From positions 1 to 12,917 of the forward strand of contig DYJV01000064.1 of NCBI GenBank assembly GCA_020722945.1: 12,917 nucleotides of DNA, in the 5' to 3' direction. Position numbers and translations under genes: made by a program. The stretch comes from Candidatus Methylomirabilis sp. Its GTDB lineage: Bacteria > DYJV01. This document shows, in pieces, positions 5,842 to 12,905 of this stretch. Positions within the stretch are counted from its first letter, which is position 1. Each line of letters begins with the position of its first letter. The notes under the pieces were generated by a model. The model was not told the origin of the DNA. It searched no databases and was given only the letters and a program-made list of their open reading frames with translations.

Positions 5842-6956
5842 AACTTGATATAAGAGATAGTATGGGTAAGGTTATTTACAACTATTTACCAGAAAATGGT
5901 CAGCGTTTCTTAAAAAACTTTAAATCTCAGCAATCTTTATTCTTCTGCACAATAGCACATACAGAGACAAGCTCTATCCCCGGTATATCTGCGGCAGGTG
6001 CAAGTGTTGATCTGATAAAATATACCCCTGTTTCAGATATAGAGGCAATTTACTACGGAAGTGGCAAAACTATTGATAAAATCCCTGAAAATCCTTTAGG
6101 TCCGCCATCACCGGTAGTTATATCAATAGCAGCTCTCAAGATCCTTAATATCCCATTTTTTGCAATAAATGCAGGTGTTATAATAAAGCCACTCACCCCA
6201 CTTATAGAGATAAACGATATATATGGTGAAAGTATTTACAACGGAAAAGCTCTGTTTAATCTAAATATTGACAATATCTTTGAGAAAACCTCCACCCTTG
6301 CCAAAGAGATTGGGAAAATATCCAAATTTATTACACTTGGGGAGAGTGTCCCCGGTGGCACAACTACAGCGATGTCTATGATAAACAGTCTTGGATACAA
6401 CTCTTTTAACAAAATCTGCGGAAGTATGCCGGGTAACCAGCATAATCTCAAAATAGAGGTAGTAAAAAAAGCGTTATCTCATCTCTTACCTGACGATACA
6501 TTACGCAGCAAAATTTTAAAAATAGCTGATCCTATGCAGCCTATTCAAGCTAAACTTACTATTGAGCTTGCAAAGATGGGAGTTCAAGTGTTGCTTGCAG
6601 GTGGGACACAGATGGTTGCAGTAGCAGCTCTTATTAAAGAGATCATCAAAGATGAAGGTTTATCTGAAGATATTTTTAAAAATATTGCAATAGGCACTAC
6701 AAAGTGGGTATCTCTTGATAAACATTCTGATATTGTAGGATTAATGGAGCATATAGATCTACCAATCCCTCTGCTATCTTGTAATCTCAATTTCTCCAAA
6801 TCAAAGTATAAAAATCTTCAGATGTATGAGGATGGTTATGTCAAAGAGGGTGTTGGAGCAGGTGCTTTAGCACTACTTACTCTAAATAATGATGATATTG
6901 AGCACGACTACTTTGTTGAAAAAGTAGAAGAAATATATGAAGGTATATACAAATGA
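5838..6956 (+). CDS. cobT: Nicotinate mononucleotide-dependent phosphoribosyltransferase CobT (archaeal/cyanobacterial type)
   Basis: The 372-residue protein matches the CobT branch known from archaea and cyanobacteria (TIGR00303/UPF0284 type) rather than the classical bacterial one. Recognisable parts are the N-terminal HTETSSIPGISAAGAS (41-56), NPLGPPSPVV (85-94), GESVPGGTTTAM (168-179), CGSMPGNQHNLK (194-205) and LLAGGTQM (252-259). CobT proteins transfer phosphoribose from nicotinate mononucleotide to the lower-ligand base (such as dimethylbenzimidazole), giving the alpha-ribazole phosphate used in nucleotide-loop assembly of cobalamin. It is cytoplasmic. Start and stop each overlap a neighbour by 4 bp (ATGA), and no ribosome binding site is seen, so translation is probably coupled to rlpA. 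Corrin-ring genes cbiD and cbiET lie 3.5 kb downstream, consistent with a role in B12 synthesis. Its base preference cannot be read from the sequence. Confidence 0.9.
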   Translation: MKLDIRDSMGKVIYNYLPENGQRFLKNFKSQQSLFFCTIAHTETSSIPGISAAGASVDLIKYTPVSDIEAIYYGSGKTIDKIPENPLGPPSPVVISIAALKILNIPFFAINAGVIIKPLTPLIEINDIYGESIYNGKALFNLNIDNIFEKTSTLAKEIGKISKFITLGESVPGGTTTAMSMINSLGYNSFNKICGSMPGNQHNLKIEVVKKALSHLLPDDTLRSKILKIADPMQPIQAKLTIELAKMGVQVLLAGGTQMVAVAALIKEIIKDEGLSEDIFKNIAIGTTKWVSLDKHSDIVGLMEHIDLPIPLLSCNLNFSKSKYKNLQMYEDGYVKEGVGAGALALLTLNNDDIEHDYFVEKVEEIYEGIYK

Positions 6957-8227
6957 CTCTCCTTTTATTAGGATTGCTTATTACTCTTTTCCTACTAAAT
7001 GTTCCTATTGCATTAGCGATAGCAGGTGCATCGATCCTTTCAATTATGATTTTTAGTAACTTCCCCCTTATAATGGTTGTCCAGAGAATGCTTACTGCTG
7101 TTGATTCCTTTCCACTTATGGCAATTCCACTTTTTATGATAGCAGGCTCATTGATGGATGTTGGTGGAATATCGAGAAGGATAGTTAATTTTGCTGAAGC
7201 AATAGTGGGCTGGCTTCCGGGTGGACTTGCGGCTGTTTCTATTGTGGCAAGTATGTTTTTTGCCGGTATATCTGGTTCTGCTGCTGCTGACACTGCAGCA
7301 GTAGGTGCACTCCTTATCCCTTCAATGGTAAAAAGGGGTTACAAAGATACTTTTTCTGCTGCTGTTCAAGCTTCAGGTGGTTCGATAGGGGTCATCATAC
7401 CTCCAAGCATACCTATGATTATTTACGGATTCATAACAGGGACATCTATTTCTAAGCTATTTGCCGCAGGGATACTCCCAGGTATCTTGGTAGGGGTATC
7501 ATTGATAATTGTTGGGATAATTATCTCAATCAAAAATGGTTACGGAAGTGAAACAAAATTTTCAATTATGAATGTTTTTCTCAGGTTTAAAGAGGCTTTT
7601 TGGGCAATGGGAGCACCGATAATTATATTAGGTGGTATTTTGGCAGGTATTTTTACTGCAACAGAGTCAGCAGCAATAGCAGTCATATATGGATTTGTTG
7701 TTGGGAAATTTATTTATAAAGAGATAGATATTAAGAAAATTCCTAATTTACTTATAAATTCTGGAATTTTAGCATCAAGTATCCTTTTTATAATATCTGC
7801 GGCATCTATTTTTGGCTGGATACTAACCATAAAAAATATACCTCAATCATTAGCTTCTAATCTGCTATATCTTACAAACAACCCTATTATTATGTTTCTT
7901 ATCATAAATCTGATACTACTTGTTGCAGGCACTTTTATTGAAACAACAGTCTCTTTGATACTACTTACCCCAATTATAATGCCACTCCTTCCAACTCTCG
8001 GAATAGACCCGATACAGATGGGTCTGATTATAGTAACCAATCTTGCTATTGGAATGCTTACTCCACCACTTGGGATATGCCTGATAGTTTCGTGTGGAAT
8101 ATCTAAAAATAGTATAATGGAAGTTGGTCAGGCAGTTATCCCTTTTTTAATTGCACTGATTGTTGATCTTCTTATAATAACATTTTACACTCCAATAACT
8201 ATGTTTATACCATCTTTAATGAAGTAG
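6953..8227 (+). CDS. TRAP transporter large permease, DctM family, without DctP/DctQ
   Basis: The 424-residue, very hydrophobic protein has the usual length and features of the DctM subunit of tripartite ATP-independent periplasmic transporters, with about 12 membrane segments. Diagnostic motifs are AGISGSAAADTAAVG (104-118), ASGGSIGVIIPPSIPMIIYG (140-159) and FTATESAAIAVIYG in the second half. This subunit uses ion gradients to import organic acids delivered by a periplasmic binding protein (DctP), together with the small membrane subunit DctQ. Neither partner gene is in the window, and no DctQ fusion is present in the protein. The start codon overlaps the cobT stop (ATGA), with GAAGG at 6939-6943 as ribosome binding site. 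The gene lies 12 bp before bioB. Substrate unknown; context suggests a vitamin precursor or an acid linked to biotin or cobalamin synthesis, but this is only inference. Confidence 0.9.
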   Translation: MTLLLLGLLITLFLLNVPIALAIAGASILSIMIFSNFPLIMVVQRMLTAVDSFPLMAIPLFMIAGSLMDVGGISRRIVNFAEAIVGWLPGGLAAVSIVASMFFAGISGSAAADTAAVGALLIPSMVKRGYKDTFSAAVQASGGSIGVIIPPSIPMIIYGFITGTSISKLFAAGILPGILVGVSLIIVGIIISIKNGYGSETKFSIMNVFLRFKEAFWAMGAPIIILGGILAGIFTATESAAIAVIYGFVVGKFIYKEIDIKKIPNLLINSGILASSILFIISAASIFGWILTIKNIPQSLASNLLYLTNNPIIMFLIINLILLVAGTFIETTVSLILLTPIIMPLLPTLGIDPIQMGLIIVTNLAIGMLTPPLGICLIVSCGISKNSIMEVGQAVIPFLIALIVDLLIITFYTPITMFIPSLMK

Positions 8228-8239
8228 AAAGGTCAAATT

Positions 8240-9190
8240 ATGGAATATATTTTAAATGGAAAAGAAGTGAAGAGAGATGATATTGATAAAATTATTAATG
8301 CAAACAGGGTAGAAATTTTTCAGATCTTCTATCTTATCTCAAAATTAAAAGAGCAGTGTAAAAAAGATGATGTCAAACTATGTTCGATAATAAATGCAAA
8401 ATCTGGTAAATGTCCTGAGAATTGTGCATTCTGTGCCCAGTCAAGTCATCATAAGACTGATATTAAAATTTTTGATCTACTATCCCCTCAGGATATATTA
8501 CAGAGAGCAAAAATTGCAGAAAGAGCTGGTGCAGAGAGATTCTCTATTGTTACAAGCGGGACTTCTATAAAAAAGCGAGATAATAAAGATTCTATAATTG
8601 AAACAGTGAAACTGATAAAGAGCAGCACAACTCTTAAAATTTGTGCTTCACTTGGGATTTGTGACAGAGATTTTTTAAATGAGTTAAAAGATGCAGGATT
8701 GACAGGGTATCACCACAACCTTGAGACATCAGCATCATTTTTTAATAATATCTGCACTACTCATAATTACAAAGAGGATATTGAGACTGTAAAGAGTGCT
8801 AAAGAGATTGGTTTTTATACTTGTAGTGGCGGAATTTTTGGCTTGGGTGAATCGTGGGATGATAGAGTAGAGATGGCAAACACATTAAAGGAGCTTGATG
8901 TTGATTCTATTGCAATTAACTTTCTAAATCCGATAAAAGGCACCAAACTTGAAAATGCCCATTTCCTTGATCCTTTTGAGTGCCTCAAAATTGTCTCACT
9001 TTTCAGATTTATCAATATTGATAAAGATATAAGAATTTGTGGGGGGAGAGAGCTTAATCTGAGAGATTTTCAAGGTTTACTCTTTGCCGCAGGTGCAAAT
9101 GGATTGATGATTGGTGATTACCTTACTACAAAGGGGAGAAAAAGTGAAGATGACATTCAGATGCTCTCAGATTTAGGGTTTAATATATAA
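8240..9190 (+). CDS. bioB: Biotin synthase BioB, radical SAM, with altered auxiliary cluster ligand
   Basis: The 316-residue enzyme should insert sulfur into dethiobiotin to make biotin. The radical SAM motif CPENCAFC gives C58, C62 and C65 for the [4Fe-4S] cluster. Other family landmarks are YHHNLETS (157-164), YTCSGGIFGLGES (193-205), NFLNPIKGT (228-236) and RICGGRE (265-271). Aligned by eye with E. coli BioB, the Cys128 and Cys188 positions are C135 and C195, and Arg260 lies in the conserved 265-271 segment. The Cys97 position is Ser (RFSIVTSG, S102). Extra cysteines near the site are C141 and C267. The E. coli type [2Fe-2S] cluster therefore cannot form with the same ligands. A second BioB class with a different auxiliary iron-sulfur cluster has been reported from anaerobes, and this protein may belong there. 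AAAGGT (8228-8233) precedes the ATG. bioF follows after 3 bp. Confidence 0.93.
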   Translation: MEYILNGKEVKRDDIDKIINANRVEIFQIFYLISKLKEQCKKDDVKLCSIINAKSGKCPENCAFCAQSSHHKTDIKIFDLLSPQDILQRAKIAERAGAERFSIVTSGTSIKKRDNKDSIIETVKLIKSSTTLKICASLGICDRDFLNELKDAGLTGYHHNLETSASFFNNICTTHNYKEDIETVKSAKEIGFYTCSGGIFGLGESWDDRVEMANTLKELDVDSIAINFLNPIKGTKLENAHFLDPFECLKIVSLFRFINIDKDIRICGGRELNLRDFQGLLFAAGANGLMIGDYLTTKGRKSEDDIQMLSDLGFNI

Positions 9191-9193
9191 AAT

Positions 9194-10333
9194 ATGGAAC
9201 ATTTTTTACAATTTCTAAAAGATGAGATAGAATCGGTCAAAAAGAGTAACAGATATAGATTTTTAAGAGAGATATCCTCAAAACCTGATAGGTTTATTAC
9301 TGTAAATGGTAAGAGGGTTTTAAATCTCTGTTCAAATAACTATCTTGGACTTGCCGGACACCCGAAGCTAATCGAAGCAGAGATAAATACAGCAAAAGAG
9401 TTTGGTGCTGGTTCAACAGGCTCAAGGCTCATATCTGGGACGACATCTCTGCATCTTGAACTTGAAAGAAGAGTTGCACTACTTAAGAAAACTGAAAAAG
9501 CGATAATTTTTAATACAGGATACATGGCAAATCTGGGTGTGCTTTATGCATTAATAGGCAGTAATGATGCAATATTTTCTGATGAGTTAAATCATGCAAG
9601 TATAATAGATGCTTCAAGGCTTTCAAGGGGCAAAGTCTTTGTTTATCGGCATAATGATATGGAACATTTAGAAACACTCTTAAAAAGTGGGAAGAACTTC
9701 AATAAAAAAATAGTAGTTACAGATTCTGTATTTAGCATGGATGGTGATATTGCAAAACTTCCTGATATTGTTTTTCTTGCAGGGAAATATAGTGGAATAG
9801 TTATGACAGATGATGCCCACGCAACAGGTGTTCTTGGTGAAAATGGTGGTGGGAGTGGGGAGTATTTTCGATTATCAGATAAAATCCATATCCAGATGGG
9901 GACATTTGGTAAAGCTTTGGGGACTTTCGGGGCTTACATTGCAGGATGTAAAGAGCTGATAGATTTTCTTATAAATAAATCAAGACCATTAATCTATACT
10001 ACAGCACTCCCGCCGGGGATATTGGGAGCCACAATAGCGGCAATTGATATTGTCAGCTCTGAAGAGGGTAAACGTAGGAGGAGACTTTTGATGTTAAAAT
10101 CTGATAAATTAAGAAAGCTACTAAATGATTCAGCAATAGATACCTTTGGAAGTAAAACCCAGATTATTCCTATATTTGTAGGTGATGAAAAGGTTGCTAT
10201 GATGCTCACCTCCAAACTTTTGGAAAATGGGATATTTGTGCAAGGTATCCGCCCCCCTACTGTTGCTCCTGGTAAATGCAGGTTAAGGGTAAGTATGACG
10301 ATTCCTACCGATATTGACAATAATTCTGAATAG
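9194..10333 (+). CDS. bioF: 8-amino-7-oxononanoate synthase BioF, C-terminus probably altered by frameshift
   Basis: This pyridoxal-phosphate enzyme condenses pimeloyl-ACP (or -CoA) with alanine, the first dedicated step of biotin ring synthesis. The 379-residue product shows NLCSNNYLGLAGHP (44-57), GAGSTGSRLISGTTSLHLEL (71-90), DELNHASIID (130-139), DSVFSMDGD (177-185), TDDAHATG (205-212) and TFGKALGTFGAYIAG (237-251), with K240 as the PLP lysine. The segment GSTGSRLISG is typical of BioF rather than of the related 2-amino-3-ketobutyrate CoA ligase, and bioB lies 3 bp upstream. After RLRVSMTIPTDID the reading frame ends abruptly with NNSE. The +1 frame continues with a more family-like helix (see the entry at 10320-10379). 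The loss affects only the last helix, so activity may remain. No Shine-Dalgarno sequence is evident at 9194; translation is probably coupled to bioB. Confidence 0.9.
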   Translation: MEHFLQFLKDEIESVKKSNRYRFLREISSKPDRFITVNGKRVLNLCSNNYLGLAGHPKLIEAEINTAKEFGAGSTGSRLISGTTSLHLELERRVALLKKTEKAIIFNTGYMANLGVLYALIGSNDAIFSDELNHASIIDASRLSRGKVFVYRHNDMEHLETLLKSGKNFNKKIVVTDSVFSMDGDIAKLPDIVFLAGKYSGIVMTDDAHATGVLGENGGGSGEYFRLSDKIHIQMGTFGKALGTFGAYIAGCKELIDFLINKSRPLIYTTALPPGILGATIAAIDIVSSEEGKRRRRLLMLKSDKLRKLLNDSAIDTFGSKTQIIPIFVGDEKVAMMLTSKLLENGIFVQGIRPPTVAPGKCRLRVSMTIPTDIDNNSE

Positions 10334-10379
10334 TCTTGAAATATTCAATACTATTTTTAGAACCTCAAAGAGAGATTAA
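10320..10379 (+). other. Out-of-frame continuation of the BioF C-terminus
   Basis: If one base is skipped after D375 of BioF (A at 10319), reading continues as IILNSLEIFNTIFRTSKRD to a TAA at 10377-10379. The joined protein would have 394 residues. DID followed by a helix of this kind matches how BioF proteins usually end. A single-base insertion, a sequencing error, or natural variation of a tolerant C-terminus could explain it. There is no homopolymer at the point of change. Confidence 0.4.
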
Positions 10380-10428
10380 TATAGAGGATAGAGGAGTATT
10401 TTTTGGAGAGAGCTATAATTACTATTTT

Positions 10429-10456
10429 TTAACAACATATTACAGCTAAATATAAA
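10429..10456 (+). promoter_or_regulatory. Candidate promoter for cbiD-cbiET
   Basis: TTAACA (10429-10434) and TATAAA (10451-10456) are separated by 16 bp, placing a start of transcription about 35 bases before cbiD. It lies in the 164-bp gap that separates cbiD from bioF. This gap holds no recognisable cobalamin riboswitch or B12-box sequence and no strong terminator; a weak TTGAA-ATA-TTCAA hairpin with a following T-run sits at 10336-10358. Confidence 0.3.
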
Positions 10457-10497
10457 ATTTATTTTAATGGTGACTTGCAAAATATGAAGTTTAGCAG

Positions 10498-11556
10498 ATG
10501 AAAAAATTACGAGAAGGTTTTACAACTGGTGCTTGTGCAGCAGCTGCTGCAAAATTGGCGGTTATGAATCTATCCACTGATAAATTGATATTCACTGCTG
10601 ATGTGTGGTTTCCTGATAACATATATTTTCAGTTTAATGCTTTTAACATTGCAAAGCAGAACGATACGGTCTCTGTGTTAGTTAAAAAGTTTGCAGGTGA
10701 TGACCCTGATATAACAAATGGAGCATTGATAGGGGCGAAGGTAAAGAGGATTGATAAGTCAGGCATAGTGATAAAAGGTGGTAAAGGTGTAGGGAAAGTC
10801 ACCAAAAAAGGTCTTGCAATCCCACCGGGTGAGCCAGCCATTAACCCTATTCCTCTTTTGATGATATCAACTAACATCAATCAAGTTGACCCTAACCCTA
10901 AATATGAAGTGGAGATATTTGTAATAGATGGTGAAAAGCTTGCAGAGAAAACTTTAAATAATAAACTTGGAATAGTTGGGGGGATATCGATATTAGGGAC
11001 AACAGGTATTGTCAAGCCTGTATCTGTTGAGGCATATTTGGCTACAATTGAGTTAGAGCTCAATGTAGCAAGAGAGTATAATATTGATGAAATTGTTTTT
11101 ACAACGGGTAGAACTACTGAAAAGATAGCAAAATCTTTTCTTAATTTTGATAACGAGGCTTATGTGACAGTTGCTGATAATATCGGTTTTTCACTAAAAA
11201 AAGCAGCAGATTACGGTTTTAAAAAGATCCATTTAGTTGGACAGTTTGGGAAATTTACCAAGATAGCATCAGGTGAATTTCAAACACATGTTAAAAATTC
11301 AAATATATTTATTTCAAATCTCATAAATTTTTTAAATCAGGATGAGAGGGATGATGATTTTATAAATCTCATTAAGGAGAGTATATCTGCAAGAGATGTA
11401 TTTGAGATGGCATTAAATAAAAATTTTTTAGGTCTATTAAAAAATGTAACAGATAGAGTTGCTCGGAACTGTTCAGATTTTATATCGGGTAGAGTCTCTA
11501 TTCACGCTTATCTTGTGGGATACAATTCAACTCTTTACAGTGAGTCAGAAATATGA
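10498..11556 (+). CDS. cbiD: Cobalt-precorrin-5B (C1)-methyltransferase CbiD
   Basis: CbiD performs the SAM-dependent C1 methylation of cobalt-precorrin-5B in the early-cobalt (anaerobic) route to cobalamin. The 352-residue length is usual. The N-terminal signature LREGFTTGACAAAAAKLA (3-20) is the family hallmark. Further landmarks are a glycine-rich stretch around KGGKGVGKVTKKGLAIPPGE, the motif GTTGIVKPVS in the middle, and GKFTKIASGEFQTHVKNS in the C-terminal half. An in-frame stop lies directly upstream, so the ATG at 10498 is the first possible start, although no Shine-Dalgarno sequence precedes it. The stop overlaps the cbiET start by 4 bp (ATGA). The presence of CbiD indicates that the host inserts cobalt early and can complete the ring without oxygen. 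Confidence 0.95.
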   Translation: MKKLREGFTTGACAAAAAKLAVMNLSTDKLIFTADVWFPDNIYFQFNAFNIAKQNDTVSVLVKKFAGDDPDITNGALIGAKVKRIDKSGIVIKGGKGVGKVTKKGLAIPPGEPAINPIPLLMISTNINQVDPNPKYEVEIFVIDGEKLAEKTLNNKLGIVGGISILGTTGIVKPVSVEAYLATIELELNVAREYNIDEIVFTTGRTTEKIAKSFLNFDNEAYVTVADNIGFSLKKAADYGFKKIHLVGQFGKFTKIASGEFQTHVKNSNIFISNLINFLNQDERDDDFINLIKESISARDVFEMALNKNFLGLLKNVTDRVARNCSDFISGRVSIHAYLVGYNSTLYSESEI

Positions 11557-12743
11557 TTGATGTAGTAGGGATAAGCCCTGATGGGAGCTCTTTTTACCCT
11601 GAAAAGATTACAAATGCTGATATTCTAATTGCAGCTGAAAGGTTATTACTCCTTTTTTCTAATTTCAAGGGTGAGAGAATTCCTCTTTCTAAAAATCTTG
11701 AATCTTTTTTGAATAAAATAGAGGTGATAAAAGATAAAAATATAGTTTTTCTGGCTTCAAATGATCCTCTGTTCTTTGGAGTGGGGAAGAAATTAGTAGA
11801 AAAATTTGGGAGAGAGGGTGTTAGATTTTACCCTTACTTTAACTCTGTCCAACTCCTTGCAGCAAAAGCCAAGACCAATTATGAGGATTGTATCAATATT
11901 TCCTTTCATGGGAGAAGTATATCAGAAATTGATTTTATATCTAAAATAAAAAGTAACTATAAAATATCGATTCTTACTGACCCTGTAAACAATATAAAAA
12001 AAGTAGCTGAAATACTTATAAAATACAATCTGAAAGATATAGAAATTATACTTGGGCAGATGCTTGACAGTAAAGATGAGAGAGTTATCTTTACAACCCC
12101 AGAACTATTAATGGATATAGAGCCTACACTACTTGACACACTTATATTAATAAACAAAAATTTGATTAAAGATTTAAAATTTGGTTACGATGATGAAACT
12201 TTTATTCATGAAAATGGATTGATTACCAAAAGAGATATCAGAGTAGTAACATTATCTTATCTTGAACTTGCCAAAGACTCTACGCTATGGGATATTGGAG
12301 CGGGAAGTGGCTCTGTAAGTATAGAGGCATCTTTTTTTGCAGATTTTGGTAAAATATACGCTATTGAGAAGAGTAGTGCGAGGGTATCTCAAATTGAGCA
12401 AAATATAAAAAAATTCAATAGGCACAATGTCTTCCCTATTTTGGGGAGTGCTCCTGATATATTTCCCACTCTGCCAAAGCCAGACAGAGTATTTATTGGT
12501 GGAAATTCAGGGGGGGTTGTTGAGATAGTTGATAAAGTTCTAAATTTTATAAAAGATAATGGGATTATTGTAATTAATCTTGTTTCAATCAACAAACTAT
12601 CTGAAATATTTGAATTCTGCAAGAACCGAAGTTTAAAATTTACCTCTACTTCAATTCAGATAGGGAATTTAAATATTATAGGGGAGGAATCTTTCTACTT
12701 CTCTGCCAATAATCAGGTTTATATTGTAAAAATATCTCTTTAA
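11553..12743 (+). CDS. cbiET: CbiE-CbiT fusion: cobalt-precorrin-7 C5-methyltransferase / cobalt-precorrin-6B C15-methyltransferase (decarboxylating)
   Basis: This 396-residue protein joins two SAM-dependent enzymes of corrin-ring synthesis, as in CobL. The CbiE half (about 1-200) has the tetrapyrrole-methylase fold with VVGISPDG (4-11) and LASNDPLFFGVG (67-78). In most relatives these read GxGPG and ASGDPLF, so both glycine-rich loops are somewhat altered. The CbiT half (about 215-396) has the class I methyltransferase motif WDIGAGSGSVSIE (246-258), an acidic residue at the end of the next strand (AIEKS, 270-274), and PDRVFIGG (310-317). CbiT methylates C15 and removes the ring C acetate carboxyl; CbiE methylates C5. 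Translation is coupled to cbiD by the ATGA overlap. No further cobalamin gene follows in the window, although a strong ribosome binding site overlaps the stop codon. Confidence 0.93.
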   Translation: MIDVVGISPDGSSFYPEKITNADILIAAERLLLLFSNFKGERIPLSKNLESFLNKIEVIKDKNIVFLASNDPLFFGVGKKLVEKFGREGVRFYPYFNSVQLLAAKAKTNYEDCINISFHGRSISEIDFISKIKSNYKISILTDPVNNIKKVAEILIKYNLKDIEIILGQMLDSKDERVIFTTPELLMDIEPTLLDTLILINKNLIKDLKFGYDDETFIHENGLITKRDIRVVTLSYLELAKDSTLWDIGAGSGSVSIEASFFADFGKIYAIEKSSARVSQIEQNIKKFNRHNVFPILGSAPDIFPTLPKPDRVFIGGNSGGVVEIVDKVLNFIKDNGIIVINLVSINKLSEIFEFCKNRSLKFTSTSIQIGNLNIIGEESFYFSANNQVYIVKISL

Positions 12744-12800
12744 GGAGAAGGTTTATTGGGAAAGAATTGTAAGGAGAAAAAGAGAAGAAGAGAGAGATAA
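12741..12800 (+). other. Strong ribosome binding site followed by only a 14-codon ORF
   Basis: TAAGGAG (12741-12747) overlaps the cbiET stop. A TTG at 12756, at good spacing, opens a frame of 14 codons (LGKNCKEKKRRRER) that ends at 12800. In cobalamin operons another gene commonly follows here. The stretch could be the interrupted beginning of such a gene, a tiny peptide gene, or chance in a purine-rich tract (about 12759-12814). I do not recognise the peptide. Confidence 0.25.
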
Positions 12801-12815
12801 AAATAGAAAAAGAAC

Positions 12816-12894
12816 GACCACCCCTTGGATGTTATAGTTTTTTTAAAAATTCCCCTCTATGGAGGGGTGGCAGGCAGAGCCTGACGGGGTGGTC
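12816..12894. repeat. Composite GC-rich repeat with 9-bp terminal inverted repeats
   Basis: The element is bounded by GACCACCCC (12816-12824) and its perfect inverse GGGGTGGTC (12886-12894). Inside are a T7A5 tract, the palindrome CCCCTCTATGGAGGGG (12852-12867) and the hairpin CAGGC-AGA-GCCTG (12871-12883). The part 12848-12872 is an exact inverted copy of bases 1-25. The 79-bp size, terminal inverted repeats and nested palindromes resemble a MITE- or REP/BIME-like intergenic element. No coding capacity or flanking transposase is visible. It may also stop transcription after cbiET, though no T-run follows the hairpins. Confidence 0.7.
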
Positions 12895-12905
12895 AATTTA
12901 CCTTG

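Noticed and set aside
9194-10333. 2-amino-3-ketobutyrate CoA ligase instead of BioF
   Set aside because: GSTGSRLISG and the 3-bp spacing to bioB favour BioF; the close family resemblance leaves slight doubt.
10334-10497. Cobalamin riboswitch before cbiD
   Set aside because: The gap is short and AT-rich, and no B12-box-like GCCACTG or other conserved core element is visible.
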